Of a stretch of 64,000 bases of DNA, positions 22,726 to 33,964 are shown in pieces. This DNA comes from Schistosoma haematobium (lineage: Eukaryota; Platyhelminthes; Trematoda; Strigeidida; Schistosomatidae), in the NCBI RefSeq assembly GCF_000699445.3, contig NC_067195.1, positions 80,240,569 to 80,304,568 of the forward strand. The letters are read 5' to 3'. The notes below the pieces were generated by a model. It did no database searches, had not been told where the DNA came from, and saw nothing but the letters and a program-made list of their open reading frames with translations. Made by a program: the position numbers and the translations under genes. Every line of letters begins with the position of its first letter. The stretch's first letter is position 1.

Positions 22726-22861
22726 GTTGAAAAAATTTATTTTATGTAAGTTAAACTGCTAATATGTAAGTAGTTTGAAGAGATTTTAGAGAAAAAAGTT
22801 TTATTTTAACATTGATGTCTATGTATATACAAATAACATTTAGGGAATTATTTATTATGAA

Positions 22862-23240
22862 AGAAACAATAATAATTTTAATAGTTGAGATCATGAGTTA
22901 ATCAAAGCTAGATCACCATGGAAAACCTGCAAACACTGGACGGCCGCTGGGTCCTGTTGTGGGATTCCTCAACGATGCGCATCCACGATACCAGCTCACG
23001 AGATTCCAACCCAGGATCTATCAGTCTCGCGCGCGAATGCTTAACATTTAGACCACTGAGCCGACCAGCATCCAATGATGTTAATGTCTAACTTCAATTG
23101 ATTCATGAAATTGAGCGACACATCCACTACTGTATTCAGTGGGTTATTATCTCACAAAAGACTTTATTGAACTCCACTAGTCATTGCTTCTCTCCAGAAC
23201 TCCAGGAAACACTTCTTGAAGCCAGTTACTAGTAATAATA
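22862..23240 (-). repeat. SINE-A, near full length
   Basis: Minus strand, with the 5' body, tRNA-like boxes (AGTGGTCTAAATGTTAAG; GGGTTGGAATC) and tail present. The hammerhead core is mutated (TTGAGGA, and CCAGC in place of GAAAC). Confidence 0.8.
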
Positions 23241-23244
23241 GTAT

Positions 23245-24290
23245 GTTTAATTAAGCGAAGTGATTATGATCATTATAAAGATATCATCGTTATTTACATG
23301 CTCATATATATATATATTGTTGTAATCTATCTATTTAATACTATACATTTAATCACAGTAAAGTGTTATCGATACAAAATATGGGAGATATTTATAGGCA
23401 TCAAATCTATGAATTCTTCAATATATATTAGAATAGTGGTTAGTTGACAAACATGTTCCTCCACAAATGTTTACCACAAGTCATGATCCTTGAAATCTCT
23501 TTTTTATTCCATTATATATTTGATTTATAAATCAAATACTAGTTATATGTCATATGTTGATTCATATCAGAATGAGTATTAATTTCTTTTCTGTACTAAT
23601 CAATCCGAGTACATTTTTCTAATTCATATTTCTGTATAACCTTTGTTGTTTTATGTTCGATTGATACCACTTTCAGTTTACTAATTTTACTGTCACGAGA
23701 TTATGTTTTGTTACTATTTGTGAAGATCAGTTCCGCTTCAATTTGATTTTGTTAAATATCAAGTCTTTTCTGTAACTCATAAAATTTTTCTCAGGTTCTA
23801 TAGTTCCGGGATTATTGTTTAAGCGGTATGTGTTAGTTGCCGTATTATGAAGGTTGAAATAGATCCCAATTGTATTAGAATAATCTTGATCAATCGTAAT
23901 TGAAAATTACCATAGACCTAAACCAAACTGATCTCAAGACATATCGTAATGAAACTTAATATGACTAGATAATATGTTAGATATGGGTTGGAGAATGTTT
24001 GGGAAAGGTGAAAGTTTTAAAACTAATATATAATGAATTATTGTGTCTATACTACGTATTTATTAAATAGCCGGTTCACAGTATTTTCATATTATCCTAA
24101 CTCAATGTCATGTTTCTAAAGGAAAGTCTATGATGAAGAGGTATTAATTGATTTTTTTGAGTTAATATTTTTCACTATGAATTGATTAAAAACAATTAAC
24201 CAGATAACTAAGAATAGGATCTGGGATTTATATGTATCTCTCTCTCCAAACAGATGGGTTACTATAAGATAAATAAATTAGAATTGGACT
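23245..24290. other. A+T-rich stretch without recognised genes
   Basis: Probably intron of the DEG/ENaC gene. No exon or transposon frame seen. Confidence 0.35.
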
Positions 24291-24294
24291 TTTC

Positions 24295-24405
24295 ACCATT
24301 GAAAACCTGGAAGCATTGTACAGGAATTTCGTCTTGGTACGAGACTCTTCAGCGGCGCGCATCGACGATCCTGTTAGCGGGATTTGAACTCAGGACCTTC
24401 GAGAA
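24295..24405 (-). repeat. SINE-A fragment with hammerhead core
   Basis: Covers the B-box-like region and ribozyme on the minus strand. The core at 24313-24358 has CTGAAGA, a perfect stem II GTCT...AGAC and GAAAT, but stems I and III are eroded. Confidence 0.65.
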
Positions 24406-24409
24406 ATTA

Positions 24410-26475
24410 ATTATAACTGTGTTGAAATAAACAAGTGTGGATTTTAGCTGAATATTTCATAACAAATACACCTAAAATTATATTATAAATAATGCTTTTT
24501 AGTAAAGAAAGCAGTATTCTCTTTGTTACTTATATCTTAATATATACACCATAGACTATCACATTTAACATTTGTACTATGTACTTGAAATATCGTTCAT
24601 GAATAGCAAAATATCATATACAGTAAAAGATTTACAATACTTTCGAATAGATTATGAAGGTCCCTATCACCTTCATAATGTTTATTACCTGAAAGGTCAT
24701 TAACTCATTTTATTAAAACAAAGTTAAATGAACACAATGAAGTAGGTTGTTATCAGTAACATTGGAAGTTGAATTTGTAACAGGAAATTTAAAACAATTT
24801 TTAAAAGCTTTAACCAAGAACCGAATCAAATGACATCTGAGTATTCAATAGGTGAATCAACTTAAACCAAAGGTATTTTGTTAATACTGATGTTGTGTTT
24901 CAAATATCAAGCAATATTATGGGTAATGTTGTCTTAAATTACTTGACTCGTATTGTTTGAGAGATTTCTATACATTTTCTAAACTGTTGATTTACTGAAA
25001 AAAGAAGGCCTTATAAAGATCATCACTGAAGACCTGTAATCACTAGTCACCTGTTTCATTCCACGACTTTACCACCAACTATCGAACCTAGGACATTATG
25101 TCCCACACTCATAAGTTTGACTTGTATATCACTGATTCGAGATCTGGTGGTGTAGATGTCTAGCTTATAAGGAGTCTTATCACAGTGCAAAATAGCTGTC
25201 CGGTGGTTCTTAGTTTTCAAAGACAATCTTACTAAGATTAATTCTATAAAAAGAACTTATATTAAAAAGGTTTCTTGAACACAAAGAGTAGGGTTATTTT
25301 TGTGGAATCCTATACAATGAAATGGGGTAAGATCCATCATAGCAGAAGCTAACGGAAAATTGTTATAAAAAATATAATCTTTATGTAAAGAGATAAAATT
25401 AGTGAAAAAATAACATCTTTCAAACTATGCATTAAAAGTGATGACATAATGAAGATTCATTTTATACAATTAGAAGAGAGATTTTTGCATAAGGAGTACA
25501 ATGTATTAGAACGGTAGGATCAACAATAGTTTCTATTCTTAACCGTTTCTGATGACGTCTTGACGTACTGAGTCAAAAGTTCCTTTAGTCTCATTTCATA
25601 GTGAAGTGACAAATTAATAAAGTTTAATCTTCCACACTAATTTTACGTTCTGAAGCACTATGCCGAATACTGACCAACACGTGGCATTTAACACCTACTT
25701 CCAATGCTGGTGAACTATGCACTGTTTGGAACCCTGTATTTAAAAATGTTTAACAAAAAAGGTAGCTTTAGTATTCCAGAGCAAAATATTTTGGGGTGGA
25801 GAATAAAATTCACGGCATGACCACTAGATATAATTGAACAGACAGTTATATCGGATATTTTCAATCTGAGCAGAACAGGTTCCACAATCGTATTACAGTA
25901 GTGATCATAGCCTGTTGATAATTGAATTGGATCGTTCATATTAAAGTTTAAACATTAGTCTAAATGATTTTAAACTGGATTCTGTCAGCATTAGGAAGAA
26001 AACAATATGATATTGACAGAATTGGTTTATTTTGTTACTTACTATTGAATACTATTTAGTAATTAGTTAGTGTGAACATCTCATCTATGTAGAGAGTTAC
26101 TTTCAACAAAGGTAGTTCAGTGTCAGCAACTGTGATTAAAACATCACGTGAAGTAGCCTTCATTCACCAGTAAAAAAAACTGATTCCGTTTAGCTTGCAA
26201 ATATGTCTTGTTAATTAGTGACAGATAGCAAGAAATTTATATTGAAGTTTATATACTTATAGCTTCTAATTACTTTAAATGATTTACATGTCATACTATT
26301 GTCAGCTTATTAATAACTTTTTAAATATCTAAAATTATTAATAAGTTCATGTCATTCATCATTCATTTCATTTCATGAATTATGCCAAAACAACTGTGAT
26401 CTGATATAAAGGGTAACAATGACATGTTGGATTTATATGTATCATTCATAGGTTATGAAAGATTCCATAGATCCA
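24410..26475. other. A+T-rich stretch without recognised genes
   Basis: No supported gene. The 25060-25260 block may be a very old SINE-A relative (GGAGTCTTATCACAGTGC; TTCGAGATC), too weak to annotate. Confidence 0.35.
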
Positions 26476-26477
26476 AA

Positions 26478-26665
26478 GTTTCTTGTTGACTACCTCCAAC
26501 CACCATATTATCTCAACATAGTGCACGCAATGTTGAGTCACCTAAACTAGTAGCCACATTGCAACTTGATCGATAGCATTCGATCTACACTAAGAAGGAC
26601 TTGACACACATGACATTGATCACCACCCACTGATCAATCAAATGTGATTCCATAGATCAGAATGC
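26478..26665 (+). repeat. SINE-C 3' part, showing a tail-to-head junction
   Basis: Shares the block from GTTGACTACCTCCAACCACC through CACCTAAACTAGTAGCCACA with the reverse complement of 41100-41205. It then continues into ACTAAGAAGGACTTGA and CACTGATCAATCAA, the block that lies 5' of the tRNA-like head in the 41 kb copy. Confidence 0.6.
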
Positions 26666-26737
26666 TATTTTGTAGTATAGATGATCTATGATATGATGAT
26701 TTTTAATTGAACCTGATCTTAAATACAAATATAAATA

Positions 26738-27236
26738 TCAGATGGGTTTTGTGGATATTATAGTAATTTCAATGGTTAAGATCATAGCTTCAACTGACTC
26801 ATGATCTTAACCATTGAAATTATTATAATATCCACAAAACCCATCTGATACTAATCAACATATGCTCACTAGTGACTGACTTCACGAGATATATCCTGGA
26901 GTTCTGGTGAGAAGTAGTGACCAGTGCAGTTCAACCGGGTCTGTTGTGAGATAGTAACTCACTGAAGACAATGGTGGATGTGTCACTCAATTTCGTGGAT
27001 TAGTTGAAGTTAGAAATTAACACCGTTGGATGCAGGCTTAGCGGTCTGGTGGCTAAGTGCTCGCGCGTGAAACCAGTAGGTCCTAGGTTCGAATCCCGCA
27101 GGGGGCGAGGTCGTGGATGCGCACTTCTGAGGAGCCCCACAATAGGACGAAACGGCCATCCAGTGCTTCCAGGTTTTCCATGATGGTCTAGCTTTAACTT
27201 ACTCATGATCTTAACCATTGAAATTACAAATATAAA
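26738..27236 (+). repeat. SINE-A, near full length, preceded by a palindrome of its own tail
   Basis: The body 26850-27236 has the head, tRNA-like region, hammerhead and part of the tail. Just 5' of it, 26786-26850 is a plus-strand SINE-A tail ending CCCATCTGATA. Before that, 26738-26785 is the same tail inverted. The two form a near-perfect hairpin of about 48 bp arms. The tail-to-head junction looks like part of a multimer. Confidence 0.85.
27121..27166 (+). ncRNA. Hammerhead ribozyme, SINE-A type
   Basis: Stem I GCACTT/CAGTGC, core CTGAGGA, stem II GCCC-CACAATA-GGAC, GAAAC, stem III region CGGCCATC with cleavage expected after its final C. Conserved core intact; single mismatches in stems. 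Confidence 0.7.
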
Positions 27237-27609
27237 TGTTAACATTGGAATTGTTAATTCGCTCCTACTTAATACCGTTTCAGTTATGCAAAGCGTCAGC
27301 TGATGCATACTTATTTTTTTATGGGTTAAGGGGAATGAAACTTATATACTGGAAGTAAGCCTTGAATTACGTAATAACTTTAAACTCATTAAGAAAATGA
27401 AAGGTCATCAATTATTTGTTTAACTTCGTTTAAGTAGTAAAATGGTATATTTTTTATTGAATGAAACGATACTCACCATATATATGGGACGTTAATTTAC
27501 CTTAGATGAATATCTACACTAGATTCTCTCCCAGTGCCCATTCTACAGGACTTCAACACAACTCAAATCAAGAACACATGATTATGAAAAGAGCAAGAAC
27601 AAACATTCT

Positions 27610-27660
27610 AGCAGAATAGCATGAATTCATTTTTATTTCGTTGGTTCTCGTCAGCTGCTT
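27610..27660 (-). ncRNA. Hammerhead-like ribozyme in PLE3 left arm
   Basis: On the minus strand, stem I AGCAG/CTGCT, core CTGACGA, a very short stem II (GAACCAAC), GAAA, then a stem III built from ATA/TAT plus the palindrome ATGAATTCAT, with cleavage expected just before CTGCT. Stem II has only one clear pair, so activity is uncertain. Confidence 0.5.
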
Positions 27661-27802
27661 ACAACCTGTGATATTTAAAATCATAATTAATGGGTTTAAA
27701 TTACTTACATAAAAGAGTTTGATTGGAAGTTATATTAATGACATATTCATATAGTATAGCAAGGGTGTAAATAAATTTAATAGACTGAATATTGTAAAAC
27801 GT

Positions 27803-28569
27803 AGGAGAGACGGGACAGTCCAACGTTCGATTTATCGAAAAAGTACTTGGAATGGCATTTACCTGAATTTCAATAGCTTTTGTCCACTCAGTTACAAGAA
27901 GGCATTAGTTAAAACACTATTTTATAGGGCAGAAAAGATATGTACCACTGACAAACTCGAAGAAGAATTGATGAAAGTGGAAAAATGCCTGCGAGACAAC
28001 CTTTTACCCACAAAAGTTTATTGACAAGTATAAGAAGCGTAAAGAAAACAATACTGAAGTAATTACTGTCAATAAAAAACCAATAACTATAAGTCTTAAC
28101 TTCAAAGGTGACGAGGTTGCAAACACAATCAACAGGAGACTGAATACTGCGCTAGCCAGAACTTATCCGTCGGCCAAACTTCAAATTCTGTATAAAACAA
28201 CATGCTCAATAACTCAATCAAAAGTTGATAAGCATCCTTTTCATGTTACCGCCAATTGTATTTATAAATTTACGTGTACCTGCCAAAGCAGCTACATTGG
28301 CCGAACAGAAAGGAGGGCATATCTCAGATTTTTTGAACATGTCCCAAAAAGCCCCAGAACAAGAGAAAGAAAGACTCTAAATAGTGCAATCACCAAACAT
28401 CTTCTTGATACAGGACATCAGGTCGATACCCTACAATCATTCAAGGTGATTAGTAAGCAGCCAAACTCCAGTCTTCTGAAGTTTGCTGAAGCAGTTGCTA
28501 TCAGGCGCCAAAAGCCTGATTTGTGTGTTCAAAAGGAGATGGTCATTAATCTTTCCTTGCCTTGGTGAT
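27803..28569 (+). pseudogene. PLE3 GIY-YIG endonuclease segment, one frameshift
   Basis: The plus strand reads RRDGTVQRSIYRKSTWNGIY and EKICTTDKLEEEL, a frameshift near 27998-28006, then about 187 open codons to TGA at 28567-28569. That part carries ANCIYKFTCTCQSSYIGRTE (GIY-YIG with its CxC metal-binding cysteines), a conserved FFEHVP, TKHLLDTGH and FAEAVAIRRQKPDLCVQ, ending LSLPW. This is the usual end of PLE proteins with an EN domain. The frame has no early ATG and no RT, so it is a remnant. Confidence 0.8.
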
Positions 28570-28923
28570 TAATATTCCTTCGTTATATCTTATTAGTTTT
28601 TTTCTTTTTTCTTTTTTTCTTTTTCCTTAAACTCTTTCTTGCATTTATTACACCATTGAGTTTTATACCAACTATCTTCTTTTATCAACTGAACTCTACT
28701 CATTTTATTCCTATCAAGGTTTATTTGTTTCTAACCGTTTGAACTGTTGTCACAATGTTCTTTCATCACATAAGGTATATATTTACAATATTCAGTCTAT
28801 TAAATTTATTTACACCCTTGCTATACTATATGAATATGTCATTAATATAACTTCCAATCAAACTCTTTTATGTAAGTAATTTAAACCCATTATGTAATTA
28901 TGATTTTAAATATCACAGGTTGT

Positions 28924-28974
28924 AAGCAGCTGACGAGAACCAACGAAATAAAAATGAATTCATGCTATTCTGCT
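28924..28974 (+). ncRNA. Hammerhead-like ribozyme in PLE3 right arm
   Basis: Mirror copy of the ribozyme at 27610-27660, in sense with the PLE3 coding region, after its stop codon: AAGCAG, CTGACGA, GAAA and closing CTGCT all preserved. Confidence 0.5.
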
Positions 28975-28999
28975 AGAATGTTTGTTCTTGCTCTTTTCA

Positions 29000-29668
29000 A
29001 AATGATAAAGGGAACTATGTGTATGAAACACATGATTAGCCTGACTAGAACGTAAATATATTTCTACACCAAAACCTGACACAATCCAACAGCAATGAAC
29101 AATCAATAATAATAATAATAATAATAATAAGGATAGGGGAATAATAACTCATCTGACACACTTGTCAGACTATCTACATGCCTGACTAAGCAAACAAACA
29201 ATCATTACCATTCTCGTGCACACATCATATATATTCTCTCCAAAATACTCGAATAATTTTGTCTCATTTATTTTAAGTATCCCTATTAATTCTTGGAATA
29301 ATTTTGAAATATTCCAAGAGTGATCCTTCATATTCCTTGAGTTATGGACCAGAAACTTGATAATTACTATTGAATCTAATTGTACATAACTCATACTATT
29401 CATAATACTCTTGAGAACCACCATATAGAAGATAGTCTTTGGTCGTTTTTAGTTATGTCGATCACTAAAGTGTTTTTCATATTTAATGGTTAGACTGTGT
29501 ATATAAATTGTATAACAAATAAAATTAGTCAGCTGATATTAATCACTGAAATGAATTGGTATGGTCTAAATAAGATATTTATATCTACTTTCACACTACT
29601 ACTTTTGGAATGCATAATAATCTACTTTTAAATTTAATATCAATGTAAACTAATTTTTGAATAGTTGT
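29000..29668. other. A+T-rich stretch; short (AAT)n at 29106-29131
   Basis: No supported gene. Confidence 0.35.
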
Positions 29669-30145
29669 AAGGGGATTTGTGGAGATGATAGTATTTTAAC
29701 AGTTGAATTCACAAGTAAATCCAGTTTTTCAACTAGTGAATTCAACTGTTAAAATACTACAATCTTTACAAATCCTCATTCTGATAATAATCATATGCTC
29801 AATAGTAACTAGCTTGATGGTGGATTTCCTGGAGTTCTAGTGAAATATCGTGACCTGTAGCGTGCAATCTATATCGGGTAGCAAGAAGTATCTACCTCAG
29901 ACAATGGATGAAAAGTTGCGCAAGATTATGAATCGATTGAAATTAAACATGAACACCGTTGAATATCAGCTCAGTAGTCTAGCAGTTAAACATTCGCGCT
30001 CAAGGTTAAAGGTCCTAGTTTCGAGTCCAATGTGCTTGATTGTAGATAATCACTGTTGAAAAGTTCTATACTAGGAAAAAATAGCCATTCAGTGCTTCTA
30101 AGTTTTCAATAGTGGTCTAGCTTAGATTGATTCTTATGTTCAACT
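29669..30145 (+). repeat. SINE-A, diverged, preceded by a palindrome of its own tail
   Basis: Arms 29669-29713 (inverted tail) and 29737-29783 (direct tail, ending CTCATTCTGATA) flank a short loop and lead straight into the SINE head (ATAATCATATGCTCAATAG). The tRNA-like region and a decayed hammerhead (CTGTTGAAAAGTTC) follow. Same layout as at 26738-27236. Confidence 0.75.
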
Positions 30146-30149
30146 TTCA

Positions 30150-31715
30150 TATATTTCTTAATATTTAACAGATACAATGTATATTTACATTACATAAAGA
30201 TTTACTCTCAATGTAATATGAAAGTCATGAACTTATTCAACATTTGAATTTCTTTCTATATGTAAATCAATTTTAAATATAATGAAAGTAAACAAATTAT
30301 GGTTTGTATGTAATGGTTCACATGTAGTACTGGTTTGTTTATTAATCAAAATGGTTAGAACAGAACACTAAAAAAAATCCAAATAAAACCAATCGTTTTT
30401 ATTATATTGCCATGGTAACCACTTGTCTGTTATTTTTTCAAATCTCAAGTCAATTAAGTTTTTATGTTTTAATTGGGTTCCTTTCTATTAATTTGACAGT
30501 TTATTTTCAAAGTAAATACTTTACAATAGATTAGTAGTGAAGTCAATCAAAATAGATGAATCTGAGTAGAAACACATCGAACATTGGATCTGGAGAACTT
30601 TAAGAATACCAGAGGATTACAATAACATGTCGTTCAGATTAGTTAACAATCAACGCACAAATGCACTGACATCGACTAAATCTATGAACCTATACGAAAG
30701 AGGTTAATCAATTACAAGGCATAAGGTAAACTAACAAAGAAAGTAGACTTGAATGCAAAGGTGAATGAAATGAACAAAAACTTATGTAAACAGCCAATTA
30801 CAAACTTGGTCTTGAGAATAAACCAATATAATACTCGTGAAATAACTGGAAAGTTTACTCCTACATGAAGTAGTTGCTGAAGATATTTTCTAGAATGATA
30901 ATTAAAGTTCAAGAAGTAAACCATCTAACTCAGAGAACTCAATACTATCAAAAACATTCACCAGAGCTACAAATTTTCTCTATCACCTTAAAATTACCTT
31001 ACCACTGACAGTAAAACTCTACGTCAATAAAAAGTAATCAAATAAGGCTAAGTCATGTCAATCAAAAATCCTTTAATGACAAGTGAATGTTATTGGTTGA
31101 AAGATGGCTTCGTTTTCTAAGGAGCACATATATAAATGTATATGAGTGCTTATGCATTTGATTCAGTTTCTCCTTTTAAACCACCTTCTCAAACTTATTC
31201 CTCTCACTTAACCGCCGGTTTGGTCTTTAATATAGAAGATTTATGTACTAGCATCAGACTAGAACATCCCTCTTCAAAACGTATAAAATCCAATGACAGT
31301 ATATAAACAATCTAGTTCGGTAATTAAGAAGGAGAAGTGAAAAGCCCATAGGGGTTTTCATTTTACCCAAAATCTATTACGAATTTCGTACAATAAACTA
31401 CAACTTTCATCACCCATTTTCCCTCTTCTAATGCTGATCACTTTTTTCATCCTTGACTTTCTTTGAATCCAACTTAAGAAAAGAAATATTCTCACAAAAC
31501 ATGCAAAAACATATCCACCCTATATTTATATGAAATTTCACTGTTGTTTTCCAAAGAAAACCCTGAGTGAAATTCATTGAATAGAAACAAAGATTTATAA
31601 TTCAGTAGTATGTTTAATGAATAATCAGTAAACTAAAGTATTCGAAGTGGAATAAGACCATTAAAATAGCATGGTTTCATATAAGCACAATAGTAATCCT
31701 TGTATTTCTCATCTG
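30150..31715. other. A+T-rich stretch; PLE1 terminal fragment at about 30918-30990 (+)
   Basis: ACCAGAGCTACAAATTTTCT at the fragment's end matches the PLE1 3' terminus. No gene seen in the rest. Confidence 0.45.
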
Positions 31716-31848
31716 GTCCTCTCTGTCTTCCCTTAAACTAAAAGATTAAAATCGCTTCATATCTTTCTTTCTATGAACAAATTCTTTCTTCCTGTACTAT
31801 ATCCTTATATGCAATCTTTCTTTTGACATGGTGGAGAAGATTTGTAGC

Positions 31849-32679
31849 TCAGGTGGATGATTTTGGTGGAGTTTTGTTCTCTGAGCTGGATGGTTTGGTC
31901 GTGGAGCTTTCATCGTTCTTCTGAACGACATCATCAGCACAAACTTCAGATAGAAGTGAAGTGTTCGAATTTCTCCATATGTGTTTCACAGCTTGTTCTG
32001 TGCACCCCGATGTTGATTGGTTCTCGTTGACCTTAAATTTATCATTGTTTACTTCTTTGTTTTGGTTATGTCTCCCATTGGTTTGATTTTTGTTCCTATA
32101 TTTATGCATGATTTTCCTGATTGGTTGATAAATTGGATTGATTTCAATATGTTTGTTGATTGCTGATTGACCTGAGTGCCAAGCTTCTAAAAATTCTCTG
32201 GTGTTTTTAGAGTTTCCTCTGTCTAAGATTTCTACATTTTCCCAATCGAATGAATGTCCGTAGTTATCCACGTGTATTGATATAAGTGAAGAGATATCAT
32301 GGCGTTTGACTGCTAATTGATGTTCATGTAGGCGTAGGTGGAGGGGGCGTCCGCTTTGTCCGATGTAGTGTTTGTCGCAGTTGGTACAATTTATTTTGTA
32401 GATGATGTTTGATTTGTTTTCCTTTGTTATTTCATCTTTTGGTTTGCATAGGATTGATTGTAATGATTTTGTTGGTTTGTGTGCCACACCTATCCCGAAG
32501 GTTTTCAGCAGTCTCGTTGCGGTTTCTGATATTCCTTGTATGTACGGTAGGGTGATCCTTTTGTTGATTTTTGTGCTTGATTTGGGTTCTGATGCTGTGT
32601 GCCGTTGGTGCTTTTTGATGAAGTTGATTGGGTAGCCGTTCTTTTGAAATATGTCCTTCAGGTATTTCTCTTCATTTTT
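31849..32679 (-). pseudogene. PLE1 minus copy, GIY-YIG endonuclease part after a frameshift
   Basis: Continues the RT frame after a one-base deletion in an A run near 32674-32679 (five A's here, six in the plus copy). It carries YPINFIKKHQRH, then NIIYKINCTNCDKHYIGQSG (GIY-YIG with CxxC) and RPLHLRLHEHQLA, followed by a charged, low-complexity Asn/Ser-rich C-terminus. The EN domain nicks target DNA in this family. The frameshift separates it from RT, though this could be a sequencing error. Confidence 0.8.
31893..31944 (-). ncRNA. Hammerhead ribozyme, PLE1 type
   Basis: Stem I has two parts, GTTT/AAAC and GTG/CAC, around a GACC internal loop. The core is CTGATGA and stem II GTCGTTC-AGAA-GAACGAT, with one unpaired base before it. 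GAAA and the four-base palindrome AGCT as stem III follow, with cleavage expected after the C behind AGCT. Such a short stem III would need a dimer, as known for PLE hammerheads. Confidence 0.7.
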
Positions 32680-33962
32680 CGTGCTGCCAGTGTGCTGCAG
32701 TGTGTCCTCGCCCTCTTGAACAATGTGTGTACGCAGTTGATTTTGTGAGCTCTTGGGTTGTTGCTGTTGTAATTGAGGATTTGATCTGTATGGGTCGGTT
32801 TCCTATATACTTGAGTTTCCAGTTTTCCTGTATCGGTTCTAGTGATCAATATATCCAAGAATGCTAGTTGGTTGTTTGACTCCTGTTCCATTGTAAACTT
32901 GATGTCGTTGAAAACGTTGTTGATCAGTTTGTATGTGTTTTCCAGTTCATCCTTTTTGACGATGACAAAGGTGTCGTCTACGTAGCGAATCCAAACTTTT
33001 GGCTTGATCACTGGTAATATCGTGGCTTCTAATCTTTGCATCACTGCTTCTGCGATCAGTCCTGATATTGGTGATCCCATTGGTGTCCCTTTTGTTTGTT
33101 CGTAGATTTTGTTGTTGAATTGAAAATATGTTGTTAGGCATAAATCGATGAGTTCCAGTAGACTTTGAATTTGAAGCGTCGTGTATTTGGTGAGATTTGT
33201 GTCGTTGTTGAGTAGCAGGGATATAGTTTCTTTTGCTAGCTGTGGTTCAATTGAGGTGAACAGTGCTGTTACGTCGAAGGATATCATGAGTTCGTCGTTG
33301 TTGATTTGAATATCCTTAATTTGGTCCAGGAATTGTGTTGGGGATTTGATGGAGTGTTTGGCTGAATCTACTAGATGTCTCAGTATTCGTGAAATTTCTT
33401 TTGACAAATTGTATGTTGGCGTTCCGGGGAGTGCTACTATTGGACGTAGTGGAATGTTTGGTTTGTGTATTTTGGGTCTACCGTAGAATCGAGGGAGTAC
33501 TGGTCCACTGGATTTCATTCTCCATTGGTCTTGTTTTGTTATTTCTCCTGCTTTGACTAGCTTGTTTAAAGTCTTTGAGATTTGATTGTCTAATTTTTTG
33601 ACGGGATTTGTGTCCGTCAGTTTGTATGTGCTCTTATCTTCGAGTAGTTCTTCGGCTTTGTTGATGTATTCTTCTTTGTCCATGATTACTGTGGTGCGTC
33701 CCTTGTCCGCTGGTATTATGATAATATCTTTTCTATTTCTGAGTTCTTTCAAGGCCTTTTGTTCTTGTGGAGTCAGTTGGTTGTTTTCTTTCACCTGTTG
33801 AGTTATCGGTACTATAGTTTGCCTTATTTCCTGTTGTGTTTCTTCACTGATTCCGGAAGTTTTGAGTGATGACTCTAGTGCTGCGAAGAACTGTAGTTTT
33901 GAGGCGTCGCTTGTATTGTAGTTTAAACGTTTTTGGAGCAGGTGTTCTTCCGTATATTTCAG
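32658..33962 (-). pseudogene. PLE1 minus copy, reverse transcriptase
   Basis: Open on the minus strand from the head-to-head junction near 33962 to 32658. It carries PLE RT motifs in order: IIIIPADKGRTTVIMDKEEY near the N-terminus, RFYGRPKIHKPNIPLRPIV, MISFDVTALFTSI (motif A), KGTPMGSPISGLIAEAVM (motif B) and WIRYVDDTFVIV (motif C, YVDD), then FLDILITR. The N-terminus is cut off at the junction, and the C-terminal endonuclease is moved out of frame by a one-base deletion. The catalytic aspartates are present. Confidence 0.85.
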
Positions 33963-33964
33963 TG

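Larger units (their letters stand above)
27586..28998 (+). mobile_element. Penelope-like element PLE3 with ~215-base inverted terminal repeats
   Basis: Arms 27586-27798 and 28782-28998 are inverted copies, apparently identical except for a 4-base indel. Between them the plus strand encodes the C-terminal, GIY-YIG part of a PLE protein. Each arm carries a hammerhead. The left arm is thus an inverted copy of the element's 3' end placed at its 5' end. The RT domain is missing; a matching RT fragment of this lineage lies at 44527-44995. Confidence 0.85.

Noticed and set aside
25060..25260. Another SINE-A copy
   Set aside because: Only a few short blocks match and the ribozyme core is not recognisable; too weak to annotate.
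27000..27308. Minus-strand open frame of 102 codons
   Set aside because: Antisense across SINE-A and its ribozyme; not conserved in other copies.
32402..32867. Plus-strand open frames of 77-79 codons inside PLE1
   Set aside because: Antisense of the PLE1 coding sequence; the same shadows appear on the minus strand in the inverted plus copy at 34064-34530.
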